This document shows positions 1 to 9,806 of a stretch of DNA of 64,000 nucleotides, piece by piece (within the stretch, counting starts at the first letter, position 1; each line of letters opens with the position of its first letter). Source of the DNA: Hymenobacter taeanensis. Lineage in GTDB: Bacteria; Bacteroidota; Bacteroidia; Cytophagales; Hymenobacteraceae. The notes below the pieces were generated by a model. That model ran no database searches. It saw only the letters and a program-made list of their open reading frames with translations, and was not told the DNA's origin. A program made the position numbers and the translations under genes. Location: contig NZ_CP053538.1 in assembly GCF_013137895.1 (NCBI RefSeq), positions 1,115,501-1,179,500 of the forward strand. Reading direction: 5' to 3'.

Positions 1-3000
1 GTTAAAATCCTCAATCCCAGCTACCTCAACTCAGCCAACGAGCTGCGGGTGCAGTTTGAGAAAAATGCGCTGGTGCAGGTGCAGCCGCGCAAGCTGGTGG
101 GCGCCCGCTTCGACTACCGCCTGAATAACGACGTGAACGTTGGCGCCACCGTGCTCCACCTGCTCGAGAACCAGGCCCCTGGTATCAACCGCGTAAACAT
201 CGGCGACGAGCCTGGCAACAACACCATCTACGGCTTCGACGTGAATGCCCGGCGCGAGTCGCGGGCCATCACCAAGTACCTGGATATGCTGCCTTTTATT
301 TCTACCAAAGAAATATCATCGGTGGCATTCAGCGGCGAGTTTGCTCAGCTGCTACCGGGCCGTTCTAAACTGGGCAGCAATGGTGAGACTGGGGTTTCTT
401 ACATCGATGACTTTGAGAATTCCCGAACCCCATACTCATTAGGCGGCCTGAACTCTGCCACCACGTGGCGGCTGGCGGCTACCCCCCCGGCGCTGGGCGG
501 CAACCTGCCGGGCCTGGAGTCAGCGTATCGGCGGGCTAAGCTGGCGTGGTATACCGTAGACCAGAGCTATTATACTGGTGGTACCTCCCGGCCGCAAAAC
601 ATTGGCGCCAATGATATCCGCAACCATTACGTGCGGGGCATCAAGCGGACGGAGATATTCCCCAACCGTGACGTGGGCACCACCGGCAACGCCTACGAGT
701 ACCCCCTGGACCTGGCCTACTTCCCTGATGAGCGGGGCCAGTACAACTACACGCCCAACGTAGACCCCGGCAGCAATGGCCGGCGGTTTTCTACCGTAAC
801 AGGCTCCGCTAACGCGGCCCGCTATGGTGGCATCTCGCGCGAAATCACTTTCGACACGGACTTCGACAACGCCAACATTGAGTACCTGGAGTTCTGGATG
901 ATGGACCCGTTCATCAACAGCCGAAATGGCCTGGCCAACATCACTGACTCCGATGGTCACAACGCGCCCAATACCACGGGTGGCGAACTATACATCAACC
1001 TGGGCTCCGTGTCAGAAGATGTGCTAAAGGATGGCAACCAGCATGAGTTTGAGAACGGGTTGCCCTCCACCGACAATGTTGCTGATGTAGCTCCTACTAT
1101 CTGGGGGCAAGTATCCCGGCAGCCATTCCTTACTGATGCGTTTAATGCCGCTCCTGGTGCCCGCCCTCGTCAGGACGTAGGCCTGGATGGTGTAAACAGC
1201 GACGGCGAGCGTGGTTTACCAGGTGTCGCGGCCCCTTACTCAGGCTTCGCCGACCCGGCGGCTGATAACTTCCGCCACCACCTCGACCCCAGCTACGACC
1301 AGGCCGACGCTAAAATTCTGGCTCGCTACAAGGATTATAATGGCCTAGAGAATAACTCGCCCGAGGGTAGCCAGCTTAGCTCTACTGCCTACCCCGATAA
1401 GGAAGACCTGAACCGCGACAACGTTATTTCTGACACAGAGCGCTACTACGAGTACCGCCTGAACCTGCGGCCCGGTCAGCTAGATGTAGGCCAGAACTAC
1501 ATTGTAGATAAAGTTACCAGCGCCGATATCAACGGAGACCAGGTAACCTGGTACCAGTTCCGGGTGCCAGTGCGGCAACCCACCGGTGTGGTAGGCACTC
1601 CCGCTGGCCAGAGCTTCGGCTTTAAGTCGATCCGGTTCCTGCGCATGTACCTCACGCAGTGGGAGCAGCCGGTGGTGCTGCGCATGGTGCAACCCCAGTT
1701 TGTGGCCAACCAGTGGCGCCGCTACCTCAACAAAATTCAGCAGCCCGGCCCCGTACTTAACCCCGACACGGACGCTGATGCTTTTGATATTTCTACTGTT
1801 AACCTGGAGGAGAATGGCGTAGGTAATGCGGCCAGCGCCGATGCTATTCCGTACGTGCTGCCCCCCGGCATCAACCGCGACCGGGAGTACGGTTCCAGCA
1901 CCATTAACCGCCAACAGAACGAGTCGAGCCTACGCCTACGGGTAGAAGGCCTGCGCGACGGATTTGCCAAGGCCAGCTACAAAAACGTGAGCCTGAATAT
2001 GCTGCGCTATAAGCGCCTGCGCATGTTCCTGCACGCTGAAAGCGAAGACCGCACCGTGCGCGACGGGCAGGTGCGCGCCTTCGTCAGAATCGGTACTGAC
2101 TATACCCAGAACTACTACGAGTACTCAGTACCACTGCGTATTACGCAGCCGGGCTCTACTACCCAAGACCTGATTTGGCCCCTGGAAAACCGCATTGACC
2201 TATCCTTCCAGGCATTTGTTGATGCTAAGTCGGCACGCAACAAAGCGGCGTCCAATGCTATTGACTATGCTACCCCTTACACCATTACCGACCCTGCAAC
2301 CGGTGCGCAGCTAACGGTAGTAGGTAACCCCGACCTGTCGGCGGTGCAGGGCGTGATGATTGGAATGCTGAACCCGCGCGACGATAACGCTCCCAAGACG
2401 CTGACGCTGTGGGCCGATGAGCTCCGGGTATTTGACTTTGAGAACGAAAGCGGTTGGGCGGCCACGGCTCGCTTCAACGCCAAGCTGGCCGATGTGGCCA
2501 ATATTACGGCTACGGGCAACTACGTAACCACCGGCTTCGGTGGCCTACAGGACCGGCCTCAGCAGCGCTCAATTGACAACATTACTCGCGGCGACGTTAA
2601 TGCTACCATTGCCGCCGATAAATTCTTCCCCGAGAAGCTGGGCCTCCGGGTGCCGGTGCTGGTACAGGCCGGTGTAGAAACTCGGGCCCCGAAGTACGAC
2701 CCGCTGGACCCCGACACCCGCCTGGAGCAGTCGTTGGATAAGTTTGAGACGAGCCAGGAGAAAGCAGCTTACCGAAAAGAAGTGGTTGACCAGACCAGCC
2801 AGCGCAGCATCAACGTGCTGAACGTGCGCAAGGAGCGGACCAACCCCGAGAAGAAAGTACGCCCCTACGACATCGAGAACTTCGCGCTCAGCTACTCTTA
2901 CACGGAGCGCCTGCACACCGATATCCGGACTGACCGCGACTACACCCGGACTTACACCGGCGCCCTGGCCTACGTGTACCAAACCGTGCCCAAAAGCTAT

Positions 3001-5199
3001 ACGCCGCTGGCAAAGGTGAAAGCCTTTGACTCGCCATACCTGAAGATGCTGCAGGAAGTAAACTTTACGCCCCTGCCCTCACGCTTCTCCTTCCGGGCCG
3101 ATATTGACCGGCGCTACAACGAGCGGTTCCTGCAGCGGACATTAGAGCCCGGCCAGGTACCCGTTACAGATGGTATTCCGGGCATCTACCAGAAGTCATT
3201 CTTCTTCAACCGCATTTATGACATGCGTTGGGACCTCACCAAAGCCCTGGCGCTAGACTATACGGCTACCAACCGCTCGGTGGTAGATGAGGGGCCGGGC
3301 CGTACTATCGGCGACGACGATATTTCGAAGCGCAACCGGGAGCAGCTCCGCGACAACCTGTTTAAGCGGGGTGGCCGCACCACCAACTTCAACCAGACGG
3401 TGGCCATCACCTACCGCCTACCCCTAGACAAGTTCCCGCTAACCGACTGGCTTTCGGCGGATGCCCGCTACGCTGCCAACTACACCTGGCAAGCAGCTTC
3501 TACGGCGCTACGGGCCCCCATCCACCCCGGCGACCCAACTGATACCACTACTGCCCCATTTAACCTAGGCAACACCATTCAGAACAACGGCGAGTTGAGC
3601 GCGAATGGTAAGATTGACTTGGTGAAGCTTTACAACAAGGTTCGCTTCCTCAATATCATCAACAATGCCCCACCGCCCGCCCCCCGCAACCCCGACGAGA
3701 GCCTGAAGGGCAAACAGAAGCAAGGTTTACCCGGTCAGCCTCAGCCAGGCCTGGCGGTTCAGGATACGTCTAAGGGGCCCGAGCTACGCTTGCTCAAAGG
3801 TGTTCTGCGCTCCCTGATGACTGCCCGTTCGCTCAACTTCACCTATACGCGCAGCAATGGCACCTTGCTACCGGGCTACTTGCCGGGCACAAGGTTCTTC
3901 GGGATGAATGGCGACTTTGATGCGCCTGGCGTGCCTTTCCTACTCGGTAAGCAGTATGATTTAGATGCCCTTTTTCAGCGGGCTTACTCGCGCGGCTGGT
4001 ATACTGATAGTAGCCAGTACCTGAACACCCCCCTCAGCTCCCTCCTGACCGAAAACCTGGCACTGCGTACCTCCCTGGAGCCATTCCGCAATTTCATCAT
4101 CCGTTTGGATGGGCGCCGCCAGCTGGTGCGTAACCGGGAAGTATTCTACCGCTTACAGGTTGATGAAGTGAAGCTGACACCCATCGGTACGGTTCCGCAA
4201 GCCAGCAATCCGCTGGGCTCAGGTACCTTCAGCACGTCGTTCATTTCTATCCAAACCTTGTTTGGCGACCTGAACGCCAGCGGCGAGTCCTCAAAAGCCT
4301 TTAACCGCTTCGTGCAGAACCGGGCGGTGGTGCGTGAACGGCTGGAGGCAGCTAATACCAACCCAGGCGGCAGCTATGGCTATAACTCGCAGGATGTTCT
4401 GCTGCCGGCCTTCATGGATGCATACCGGGGTAAGTCATCGGATGGTTACAAGGCTAAGAAGTTCAACCCCTTCGCCCTGCTACCCATCCCAAACTGGACG
4501 ATTGAGTACAATGGCTTGGCTGATCTGCCCTTTATGCAGCAGTACTTCCGTTCCATTACCCTCAACCACGTTTACACGTCTAGCTACAACATAAACGGGT
4601 ACACCACAGCCACTGCCTATACCCGCGAGCCAGAGTTTCCTTACCTGACCAACAATAGCGGGCAGTACATTCCGTACTACGTTATCGGGCAGGTAACCAT
4701 TGCCGAGCGCTTGGCGCCCCTCATTGGGTTGAACTTCCAGACCACAGGCAAAACTACCGGCCGCCTGGAGTACCGTGTAGACCGGACCCTGGGCCTGAAC
4801 ACCACCAACGCGCAGGTAACCGAGCTACGATCCAAGGAGATGGTAATAGGCCTAGGCTACGTGACCAACCGCCTGCGGATTCCGTTCCGCATTGGGGGTG
4901 AGCAAAAGATTCTTCGCAACGAGATAAATGTGCGGTTAGACCTAAGCATCCGCGACAACTTTACCGTGCAGCGTGCCATTCTGGATGTAACCGATACGGA
5001 CATTGGGCGCTCCTCTAGCCAGACCACGAACGGTACCCGGCAGATGCAGCTACGCCCCACCATCGACTATATCTTAAATCAGCGCCTGAATCTGCAGTTC
5101 TTCTTCACCCAGAACATTACCACGCCTCGCGTGCAGAACGCCTACAAGAATACCGCTACCGAAGGCGGCATTCAGCTGCGGTACAGCCTTTCTCAATAA
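1..5199 (+). CDS. sprA: SprA/Sov-type T9SS outer-membrane translocon, 5' truncated
   Basis: The frame is open from base 1 to a TAA at 5197-5199, giving about 1,732 residues of the C-terminal part; the true start lies upstream of the window. The sequence is rich in alternating aromatic/polar strands, Asn and Asp, and long DPDTD-type loops, typical of a giant outer-membrane barrel. It ends in a strand finishing QLRYSLSQ. SprA (Sov in Porphyromonas) forms the very large beta-barrel pore through which T9SS cargo leaves the cell; family members are about 2,300-2,500 residues, so roughly the first quarter to third is missing. The order sprA-gcvH-vanZ is a recurrent Bacteroidota arrangement and supports the call. 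A strong terminator follows at 5214. The identification is from family recall, with high confidence. Confidence 0.9.
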   Translation, partial: VKILNPSYLNSANELRVQFEKNALVQVQPRKLVGARFDYRLNNDVNVGATVLHLLENQAPGINRVNIGDEPGNNTIYGFDVNARRESRAITKYLDMLPFISTKEISSVAFSGEFAQLLPGRSKLGSNGETGVSYIDDFENSRTPYSLGGLNSATTWRLAATPPALGGNLPGLESAYRRAKLAWYTVDQSYYTGGTSRPQNIGANDIRNHYVRGIKRTEIFPNRDVGTTGNAYEYPLDLAYFPDERGQYNYTPNVDPGSNGRRFSTVTGSANAARYGGISREITFDTDFDNANIEYLEFWMMDPFINSRNGLANITDSDGHNAPNTTGGELYINLGSVSEDVLKDGNQHEFENGLPSTDNVADVAPTIWGQVSRQPFLTDAFNAAPGARPRQDVGLDGVNSDGERGLPGVAAPYSGFADPAADNFRHHLDPSYDQADAKILARYKDYNGLENNSPEGSQLSSTAYPDKEDLNRDNVISDTERYYEYRLNLRPGQLDVGQNYIVDKVTSADINGDQVTWYQFRVPVRQPTGVVGTPAGQSFGFKSIRFLRMYLTQWEQPVVLRMVQPQFVANQWRRYLNKIQQPGPVLNPDTDADAFDISTVNLEENGVGNAASADAIPYVLPPGINRDREYGSSTINRQQNESSLRLRVEGLRDGFAKASYKNVSLNMLRYKRLRMFLHAESEDRTVRDGQVRAFVRIGTDYTQNYYEYSVPLRITQPGSTTQDLIWPLENRIDLSFQAFVDAKSARNKAASNAIDYATPYTITDPATGAQLTVVGNPDLSAVQGVMIGMLNPRDDNAPKTLTLWADELRVFDFENESGWAATARFNAKLADVANITATGNYVTTGFGGLQDRPQQRSIDNITRGDVNATIAADKFFPEKLGLRVPVLVQAGVETRAPKYDPLDPDTRLEQSLDKFETSQEKAAYRKEVVDQTSQRSINVLNVRKERTNPEKKVRPYDIENFALSYSYTERLHTDIRTDRDYTRTYTGALAYVYQTVPKSYTPLAKVKAFDSPYLKMLQEVNFTPLPSRFSFRADIDRRYNERFLQRTLEPGQVPVTDGIPGIYQKSFFFNRIYDMRWDLTKALALDYTATNRSVVDEGPGRTIGDDDISKRNREQLRDNLFKRGGRTTNFNQTVAITYRLPLDKFPLTDWLSADARYAANYTWQAASTALRAPIHPGDPTDTTTAPFNLGNTIQNNGELSANGKIDLVKLYNKVRFLNIINNAPPPAPRNPDESLKGKQKQGLPGQPQPGLAVQDTSKGPELRLLKGVLRSLMTARSLNFTYTRSNGTLLPGYLPGTRFFGMNGDFDAPGVPFLLGKQYDLDALFQRAYSRGWYTDSSQYLNTPLSSLLTENLALRTSLEPFRNFIIRLDGRRQLVRNREVFYRLQVDEVKLTPIGTVPQASNPLGSGTFSTSFISIQTLFGDLNASGESSKAFNRFVQNRAVVRERLEAANTNPGGSYGYNSQDVLLPAFMDAYRGKSSDGYKAKKFNPFALLPIPNWTIEYNGLADLPFMQQYFRSITLNHVYTSSYNINGYTTATAYTREPEFPYLTNNSGQYIPYYVIGQVTIAERLAPLIGLNFQTTGKTTGRLEYRVDRTLGLNTTNAQVTELRSKEMVIGLGYVTNRLRIPFRIGGEQKILRNEINVRLDLSIRDNFTVQRAILDVTDTDIGRSSSQTTNGTRQMQLRPTIDYILNQRLNLQFFFTQNITTPRVQNAYKNTATEGGIQLRYSLSQ

Positions 5200-5213
5200 G
5201 CTAACTGGTTTGT

Positions 5214-5257
5214 AAACAAGAGCCCCACTTGGCCTAGGCCAGGTGGGGCTCTTGTTT
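5214..5257 (+). terminator. sprA terminator hairpin
   Basis: 19-nt arms (5214-5232 and 5239-5257) pair with one G-U, around a 6-nt loop CCTAGG. The right arm ends in CTTGTTT, so it can act as an intrinsic terminator 15 bases after the sprA stop. The loop contains the GGCCTAGG string that recurs at gene ends across this window. Confidence 0.85.
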
Positions 5258-5336
5258 ATCAGGGCTGCGGAAGCGCTCAAACAGTGGCCTAGCGAATTCT
5301 CCTCCGAACATTTTCGGCATTCCATCATTTAAGCTT

Positions 5337-5344
5337 TACTTTTG
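5337..5344 (+). promoter_or_regulatory. TAnnTTTG -7 element upstream of gcvH
   Basis: TACTTTTG at 5337-5344 matches the Bacteroidota primary sigma -7 consensus TAnnTTTG. It lies 51 bases before the ATG at 5396, which argues that the longer reading frame from 5342 is not the real start. No clear -33 TTG is seen at ideal spacing. Confidence 0.5.
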
Positions 5345-5395
5345 AATCATCGCGCTACCGCGCTTTCACTCCCCATTTCTTCAAAACCGCATCTC

Positions 5396-5776
5396 ATGAA
5401 CCTGCCTGCCACCCTGAAGTACACGAAAGAACACGAATGGATTCGTGTGGAAGGTGATGTTGCCTACATTGGCATTACTGACCACGCTCAGAAAGAACTC
5501 GGCGACATTGTGTACGTGGACATTGACACCCTCGACAAAGAAGTGGCCGAGAGCGAAGTGTTTGGGACGGTAGAAGCCGTAAAAACGGTATCTGACCTGT
5601 TCAGCCCTATTTCTGGCACCGTGCTAGAAATTAACGAGAAGCTCGACGGCAGCCCTGAGCTGGTTAACTCTGACCCATACGGCGACGGCTGGATGATTAA
5701 GATGTCGATTGGCGACCCTGCCCAGTTGGAGTCGTTATTGACTGCTGAGGCTTACGGCGAACTGGTAGGCGCTTAA
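5396..5776 (+). CDS. gcvH: Glycine cleavage system H protein
   Basis: 126 residues, the usual length for H protein. It shuttles the aminomethyl group between the P, T and L components of the glycine cleavage system on a lipoyl arm in the cytoplasm. The lipoylation site is visible as VEAVKTVSD with Lys63 the expected modified residue, followed by the PISGTVLEIN turn typical of lipoyl domains. Family-typical N-terminal text (LKYTKEHEWI) begins at residue 7, so ATG 5396 is chosen over the upstream in-frame start at 5342, which would overlap the promoter element. It is followed 19 bases later by the vanZ-like gene, and the three genes to 7510 appear co-transcribed. No gcvP or gcvT is in the window. 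Confidence 0.95.
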   Translation: MNLPATLKYTKEHEWIRVEGDVAYIGITDHAQKELGDIVYVDIDTLDKEVAESEVFGTVEAVKTVSDLFSPISGTVLEINEKLDGSPELVNSDPYGDGWMIKMSIGDPAQLESLLTAEAYGELVGA

Positions 5777-5795
5777 GCCACCTTTCTCGTTGCGT

Positions 5796-6203
5796 ATGCT
5801 ACGTACCGCGCCGCCCCTGCCCCGCCGCCGAGCCTTTGTGGCTCTGCCGCTGGCTTGGGCGGCGCTGGTGTTGGTGCTGACCCTGACACCCTCCCAGGAA
5901 ATGCCCAAAACCCCAGACTGGCAGCTGCTGGCGTTTGACACGGCCGCTCACGCGGCGGTGTTTGGGGTACTGGCAATATTATCTTACTTCTCGGCACACC
6001 GGCAGCAAGGGTGGCCTACGTTGCGCCGCCAGGCATTTACCCTGTTACTGCTGTTCTGCTTGGGTTTCGGAGCCCTTATTGAAGTGCTGCAGATGACCAT
6101 GGATCTTGGCCGCCACGGTGAATGGTCTGACTTAATCAGCGATACTATTGGCGCCATTATGGGCTTGACCATTATGCGCCTCACGCGCCGCGCCTGGCAA
6201 TGA
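5796..6203 (+). CDS. VanZ-like small membrane protein
   Basis: 135 residues with about four hydrophobic helices: residues around 12-32, an HAAVFGVLAILSYF segment, a LLLLFCLGFGALIEVLQ segment, and a C-terminal helix before a basic tail. The spacing of D..AHA..F and EVLQ...RHGEWSDLISDTIGA matches VanZ-like proteins (DUF2809/VanZ superfamily), named for a teicoplanin-resistance accessory protein whose chromosomal relatives have no settled function. ATG 5796 is preferred to TTG 5790. Its stop TGA overlaps the ATG of the next gene (ATGA), indicating translational coupling. The sprA-gcvH-vanZ order is common in Bacteroidota. Confidence 0.85.
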   Translation: MLRTAPPLPRRRAFVALPLAWAALVLVLTLTPSQEMPKTPDWQLLAFDTAAHAAVFGVLAILSYFSAHRQQGWPTLRRQAFTLLLLFCLGFGALIEVLQMTMDLGRHGEWSDLISDTIGAIMGLTIMRLTRRAWQ

Positions 6204-7510
6204 AGCAGCGCTCATCCCGTCTCATTAGCATTCGCTTGGCAGCTGCGGCAGGCGCCTTGGCCTGGGGGCAGAGCATTACAACCCTAGCCCAGGATATGAG
6301 TCGGGTCCGGGCCACTATCTGCACCCTGGCGTCGCCGGCAATGCATGGGCGTGGCTACGTAAAAAAGGGAGAGCACCTGGCCGCTACTTACCTCCGGAAG
6401 CGCTTTGCAGCTAGTGGTTTGCAGCCACTAACGCCAGACTATACCCAGCCTTTCTCGCTACCCATTAACACATTCCCGGGGCGCGCCTTCCTGCAAGTGG
6501 ATGGTAAAACCCTCCGGCCCGGCTATGATTTTATTGCCGACCCAGCGTCGGGGCCAGGCACAGTAACTGGGTCAGTCATGCAGCTTGACACCCTCATATT
6601 TGGTCAGGGGGCTGCTCAACAACACCTATTGTCTACTGATTTACGGCAGCAAGTTTTGGTACTGCACCAACATGATGCCGCCCGGCTCAGCAAGTTACCC
6701 GCGGCACTCCAGGCACACTTACTAACTGCCGCCGCCCGGGTTACGCTGGTGCCTAACAAGCTCACCGCTTCTCTCGCATCTGTTCAGCAGGCCCAGCCTC
6801 AGGTGCAGGTATTGGCGCAAAGCTGGCCCGAGCAAGTCAGCAACATCAGGTTGCAGCTGGATGCCGTTTTGCAGTCTGCTTATCAAACGCAAAATTTAGT
6901 TGGCTCCCTGCCCGGGCGGGTGCAGCCCGATTCCTTTCTAGTAGTTACGGCCCACTATGATCATTTGGGTATGCTGGGCAAGCATACCTACTTCCCAGGC
7001 GCCAACGATAACGCCAGTGGCACCGCCATGCTCTTAGAGTTGGCCGCCCACTACGCCCGCCCCGAAAACCGCCCGGCCTATTCGGTGATATTTATTGCTT
7101 TTGGGGCAGAGGAAGCTGGTTTGGTTGGGTCACAGTACTTTGTGGAGCACCCATTAGTACCACTAGACCGTATCCGCTTTTTGCTTAACCTTGACTTGCT
7201 GGGCACAGGAGAAGAGGGTGCCACCGTAGTAAATGGCCGTGTATACGAGCAGCAGTATCAGTTGCTCAACACCCTTAATACCGCAGGCCACTACCTACCC
7301 GCTCTGGCCGCCAGGGGCCGGGCCGCCAACTCTGATCATTATTTCTTCTCCGAGAAGGGAGTACCGGCCTTTTTCCTATATACTCGGGGCGGCCCTACTG
7401 CCTACCACGATGTGCATGACCAGGCTGCACCTTTGCCTCTTACCGGTTTTATCGGAGCATTTAGCCTGCTATGTGATTTCCTGAATTTGCTGGGCGCCAA
7501 CTCCCAGTAA
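6200..7510 (+). CDS. Secreted M28 family zinc aminopeptidase
   Basis: 436 residues with an N-terminal signal-like segment (basic start, Ala-rich core, cleavage likely near residue 30). The M28 metal-binding set is visible: His252 in TAHYDHLG, Asp270 in PGANDNASG, the Glu304-Glu305 pair in FGAEEAG, an Asp in LNLDLLG and a C-terminal His in AYHDVHD. This co-catalytic zinc site removes N-terminal residues from peptides. The roughly 160-residue region between signal and catalytic domain contains a PA-like insertion, as in many bacterial M28 enzymes. Start ATG overlaps the stop of the vanZ-like gene. Probable periplasmic or extracellular peptidase; specificity cannot be told. Confidence 0.9.
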   Translation: MKQRSSRLISIRLAAAAGALAWGQSITTLAQDMSRVRATICTLASPAMHGRGYVKKGEHLAATYLRKRFAASGLQPLTPDYTQPFSLPINTFPGRAFLQVDGKTLRPGYDFIADPASGPGTVTGSVMQLDTLIFGQGAAQQHLLSTDLRQQVLVLHQHDAARLSKLPAALQAHLLTAAARVTLVPNKLTASLASVQQAQPQVQVLAQSWPEQVSNIRLQLDAVLQSAYQTQNLVGSLPGRVQPDSFLVVTAHYDHLGMLGKHTYFPGANDNASGTAMLLELAAHYARPENRPAYSVIFIAFGAEEAGLVGSQYFVEHPLVPLDRIRFLLNLDLLGTGEEGATVVNGRVYEQQYQLLNTLNTAGHYLPALAARGRAANSDHYFFSEKGVPAFFLYTRGGPTAYHDVHDQAAPLPLTGFIGAFSLLCDFLNLLGANSQ

Positions 7511-7672
7511 GTAAGGCCCCTGGCCGAAGGAGTGGCCCTACTATCTTCAAAATCTAGGCCGTAGCGAATGGCTTCTGCCCTAGCTAATCATTTGCTTACT
7601 ATGCTGTGGGGATAAGTTAGCCGAGGCCTGACTTTGCATAGCCTTTCATCCTAAAATAACGGGCACGAAAAT

Positions 7673-7710
7673 GCCCCGTACTTTCTGCTTACAGCTAGAA
7701 AATACGGGGC
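7673..7710. terminator. Hairpin between convergent genes
   Basis: GCCCCGTA (7673-7680) pairs with TACGGGGC (7703-7710) around a 22-nt loop, in the convergent gap between the M28 peptidase and the minus-strand secreted protein. The loop is long and there is only a short T run, so termination strength is uncertain. Confidence 0.5.
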
Positions 7711-7741
7711 GTTTCTATGTGCTAGTATGACTACTCAGCTA

Positions 7742-8287
7742 TTAACCATTCGTTTTGAACGAAGTCATGATCTGCTTAGCAACGTTTTCCCACTCAGGCT
7801 TCTGACGGTCAGCGCAGGTGAAGTTGCACATCAGCAGTTTGCCTTCCACATCGGTGAAGAATACCAGGTTGTACACTTCATGACCCAGCTCAGGCTTCAT
7901 CAGCTCCATGTATCCTACTTTGCGGCCATTTACTTCCTTCACACCGTGGTTGAACCACTTAGCTTCTTTGTACTGCTTTGAGTACATCTTGTAGAAGTTA
8001 TCGGCATACATGTCGATCATGTCCTGATCGGCGGTGTTGTCGGTGTAGGAGAAGGCAATGCTGGCTTCTTTGCTATTCGTGTAGATAACGCTCGGACGGC
8101 TCTGCGCTTTTGCGTAGTTGAAATCCATCTGCTGCTCGCTCATCACTTCAAATCCCTTGGGGATGAGAATTTCTACCCGCTCGCTCAACACGCGCTTCTT
8201 AATGAGCTCTACTTCAGCGAAGGGACGAGCAGCTGTCAGCAACAGCATCAGGAAGAAAATAGGGGCTACTAATAATGCTTTTTTCAT
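7742..8287 (-). CDS. Secreted protein of unknown function
   Basis: 181 residues from the ATG at 8287; a longer frame to 8317 is rejected because MKKALLVAPIFFLMLLLTAARPF makes a clean signal peptide. The mature part has a lone alpha/beta pattern with a central KEASIAFSYTDN strand and a late NLVFFTDVEGKLLMCNFTC strand, recalling DcrB/LpqN-like stress or lipoprotein domains, but I do not recognise a named family. It is flanked by an AT-rich upstream stretch (8318-8606) that presumably holds its promoter. Alone in its transcription unit. Confidence 0.7.
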   Translation of the reverse strand: MKKALLVAPIFFLMLLLTAARPFAEVELIKKRVLSERVEILIPKGFEVMSEQQMDFNYAKAQSRPSVIYTNSKEASIAFSYTDNTADQDMIDMYADNFYKMYSKQYKEAKWFNHGVKEVNGRKVGYMELMKPELGHEVYNLVFFTDVEGKLLMCNFTCADRQKPEWENVAKQIMTSFKTNG

Positions 8288-8606
8288 AGTTGTGGACTGA
8301 AAAAAGGTGAAATTCAAAAGGAAATATGCCTTCTGAGGGCGCAGAAACCCTCTACATGAACAACAAATTTACGTGCAATTTTTAACACTGCAAGCACTTT
8401 AGAAAAATAGTTAAACTACATTATTGACAGCAGCCTAAATACTTTGAATAAACTTACGACAAACTTAATAAGAGGGTTTTACCCATAAAAGCAATATGTA
8501 TTAAAATATGCTAATTAATAATATAATACAAATTAATATAAAACACATTACAATTTCACATTCATATACATAATCCATTTTTAAACAGTATTATTCAGGA
8601 AATAGA

Positions 8607-9503
8607 CTAAAGAATGTTGTTAATCTGCTCCTTTATTTTTTCCAATTCCTCCTTCATCCCAACTACCAAATGCTGGATGACGGAGTCGTTAGCTTTAGAA
8701 CCGATGGTGTTTATTTCCCTTCCTATTTCCTGCGAAATAAAGGCAAGTTTCTTTCCCGTGGGCTCTGGTAAGTACACCGTTTCGGTGAAGTAGTGTAAAT
8801 GGTTGACCAATCGCACCTTTTCCTCGGCAATGTCAAGCTTCTCAATATAGTACAGCACCTCCTGTTCGAAGCGGGTAGGGTTGAAATGCTCACTGCCGGT
8901 TATTTCAGCCAGATGATTCTGTAGTCGCTGCCGCACCTGCTCAATACGCGTAGGGTCATGCCGTTCAACATCAGCCAGTTGTATTCTTATTTTATCCAAG
9001 TAGCTCAGAATCTCATTTGTTAGGGCTTGGCCTTCATCGCGCCGGAACTGGTTTACCCGGTCCAAGGCCTCGTGTAACAATGGCAATAGTTCTTCCCAAG
9101 GCACTTCTTCTTCCTCTTCGGTTGCAGCAGTGCTATCAGCGGGTATCCGTAGGGCGCCTGGTAGGGCGTGCGCCAGGGCAGTTAGCTGCTCAAGCGAAGC
9201 TCCACTTCGCGCCGACACCTGCCGTAATTCTTCCAGAGCCAGTAGCAAAACTGCTTCATTCAGCACTGCACCGGTGCGAGCCGCAGCGCGGGGCCGGGTG
9301 AAGTCGAGGTTGAGATTAACCTTGCCCCGAATGAGGCTTTTAGTCACTAGGTTACGAATTTCCAGCTCTCGGTCTTGCAGGAAGCGTGGCAGGCGCAAGC
9401 TTAAATCAAGCGTTTTAGAGTTTAGTGACTTGATTTCGACGGTAGCAGCATATGTGTCGGTTTCGCGATGGGCAATACCGTAGCCGGTCATGGATTGAAG
9501 CAT
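8607..9503 (-). CDS. YicC/YloC family endoribonuclease
   Basis: 298 residues, family-typical length. The N-terminus LQSMTGYGIA is the hallmark YicC start, and the C-terminus carries the conserved SQEIGREINTIGSKANDSVIQHLVVGMKEELEKIKEQINNI-type block (positions about 245-298). A central acidic stretch of five Glu at about residue 129 is a local insertion. YicC proteins are cytoplasmic oligomeric RNases; the E. coli member contributes to degradation of small RNA. ATG 9503 is used; ATG 9491 (MTGYG) is an alternative. Divergent from the glycosyltransferase gene. Confidence 0.92.
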   Translation of the reverse strand: MLQSMTGYGIAHRETDTYAATVEIKSLNSKTLDLSLRLPRFLQDRELEIRNLVTKSLIRGKVNLNLDFTRPRAAARTGAVLNEAVLLLALEELRQVSARSGASLEQLTALAHALPGALRIPADSTAATEEEEEVPWEELLPLLHEALDRVNQFRRDEGQALTNEILSYLDKIRIQLADVERHDPTRIEQVRQRLQNHLAEITGSEHFNPTRFEQEVLYYIEKLDIAEEKVRLVNHLHYFTETVYLPEPTGKKLAFISQEIGREINTIGSKANDSVIQHLVVGMKEELEKIKEQINNIL

Positions 9504-9806
9504 GGTGCAGGGAGCAAAGTGGTCAGTTGTTTGTAGCAGCCTAAGGTCATCAACGGATCAATAACACAGACATAATGCTGCCACAATATTAATGTAATGG
9601 TGGGGGCATAGGTTTATACTAGTCATAATTGCGGTCTGCCTGGCAATAGCACAAGCCACCGCCGAGCCTAATTACCTTTACTATTCTACCCGACGGATTA
9701 CTTGTGAGTAGCGCCTGCTTCAGTTTTTCGGGGCAGGCGTTTTAGTGTGTAACCACGAGGTAGTGGCTCAGCTTCTGCCAGCAGAAATTCCTAGCTTGCG
9801 TGCCTC
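9504..9806. other. Divergent intergenic region
   Basis: About 300 bases between yicC-like (minus) and the glycosyltransferase (plus). It must contain both promoters. A small hairpin, CGCCTGC (9712-9718) with GCAGGCG (9733-9739) followed by TTTT, lies in the middle. No coding potential seen. Confidence 0.5.
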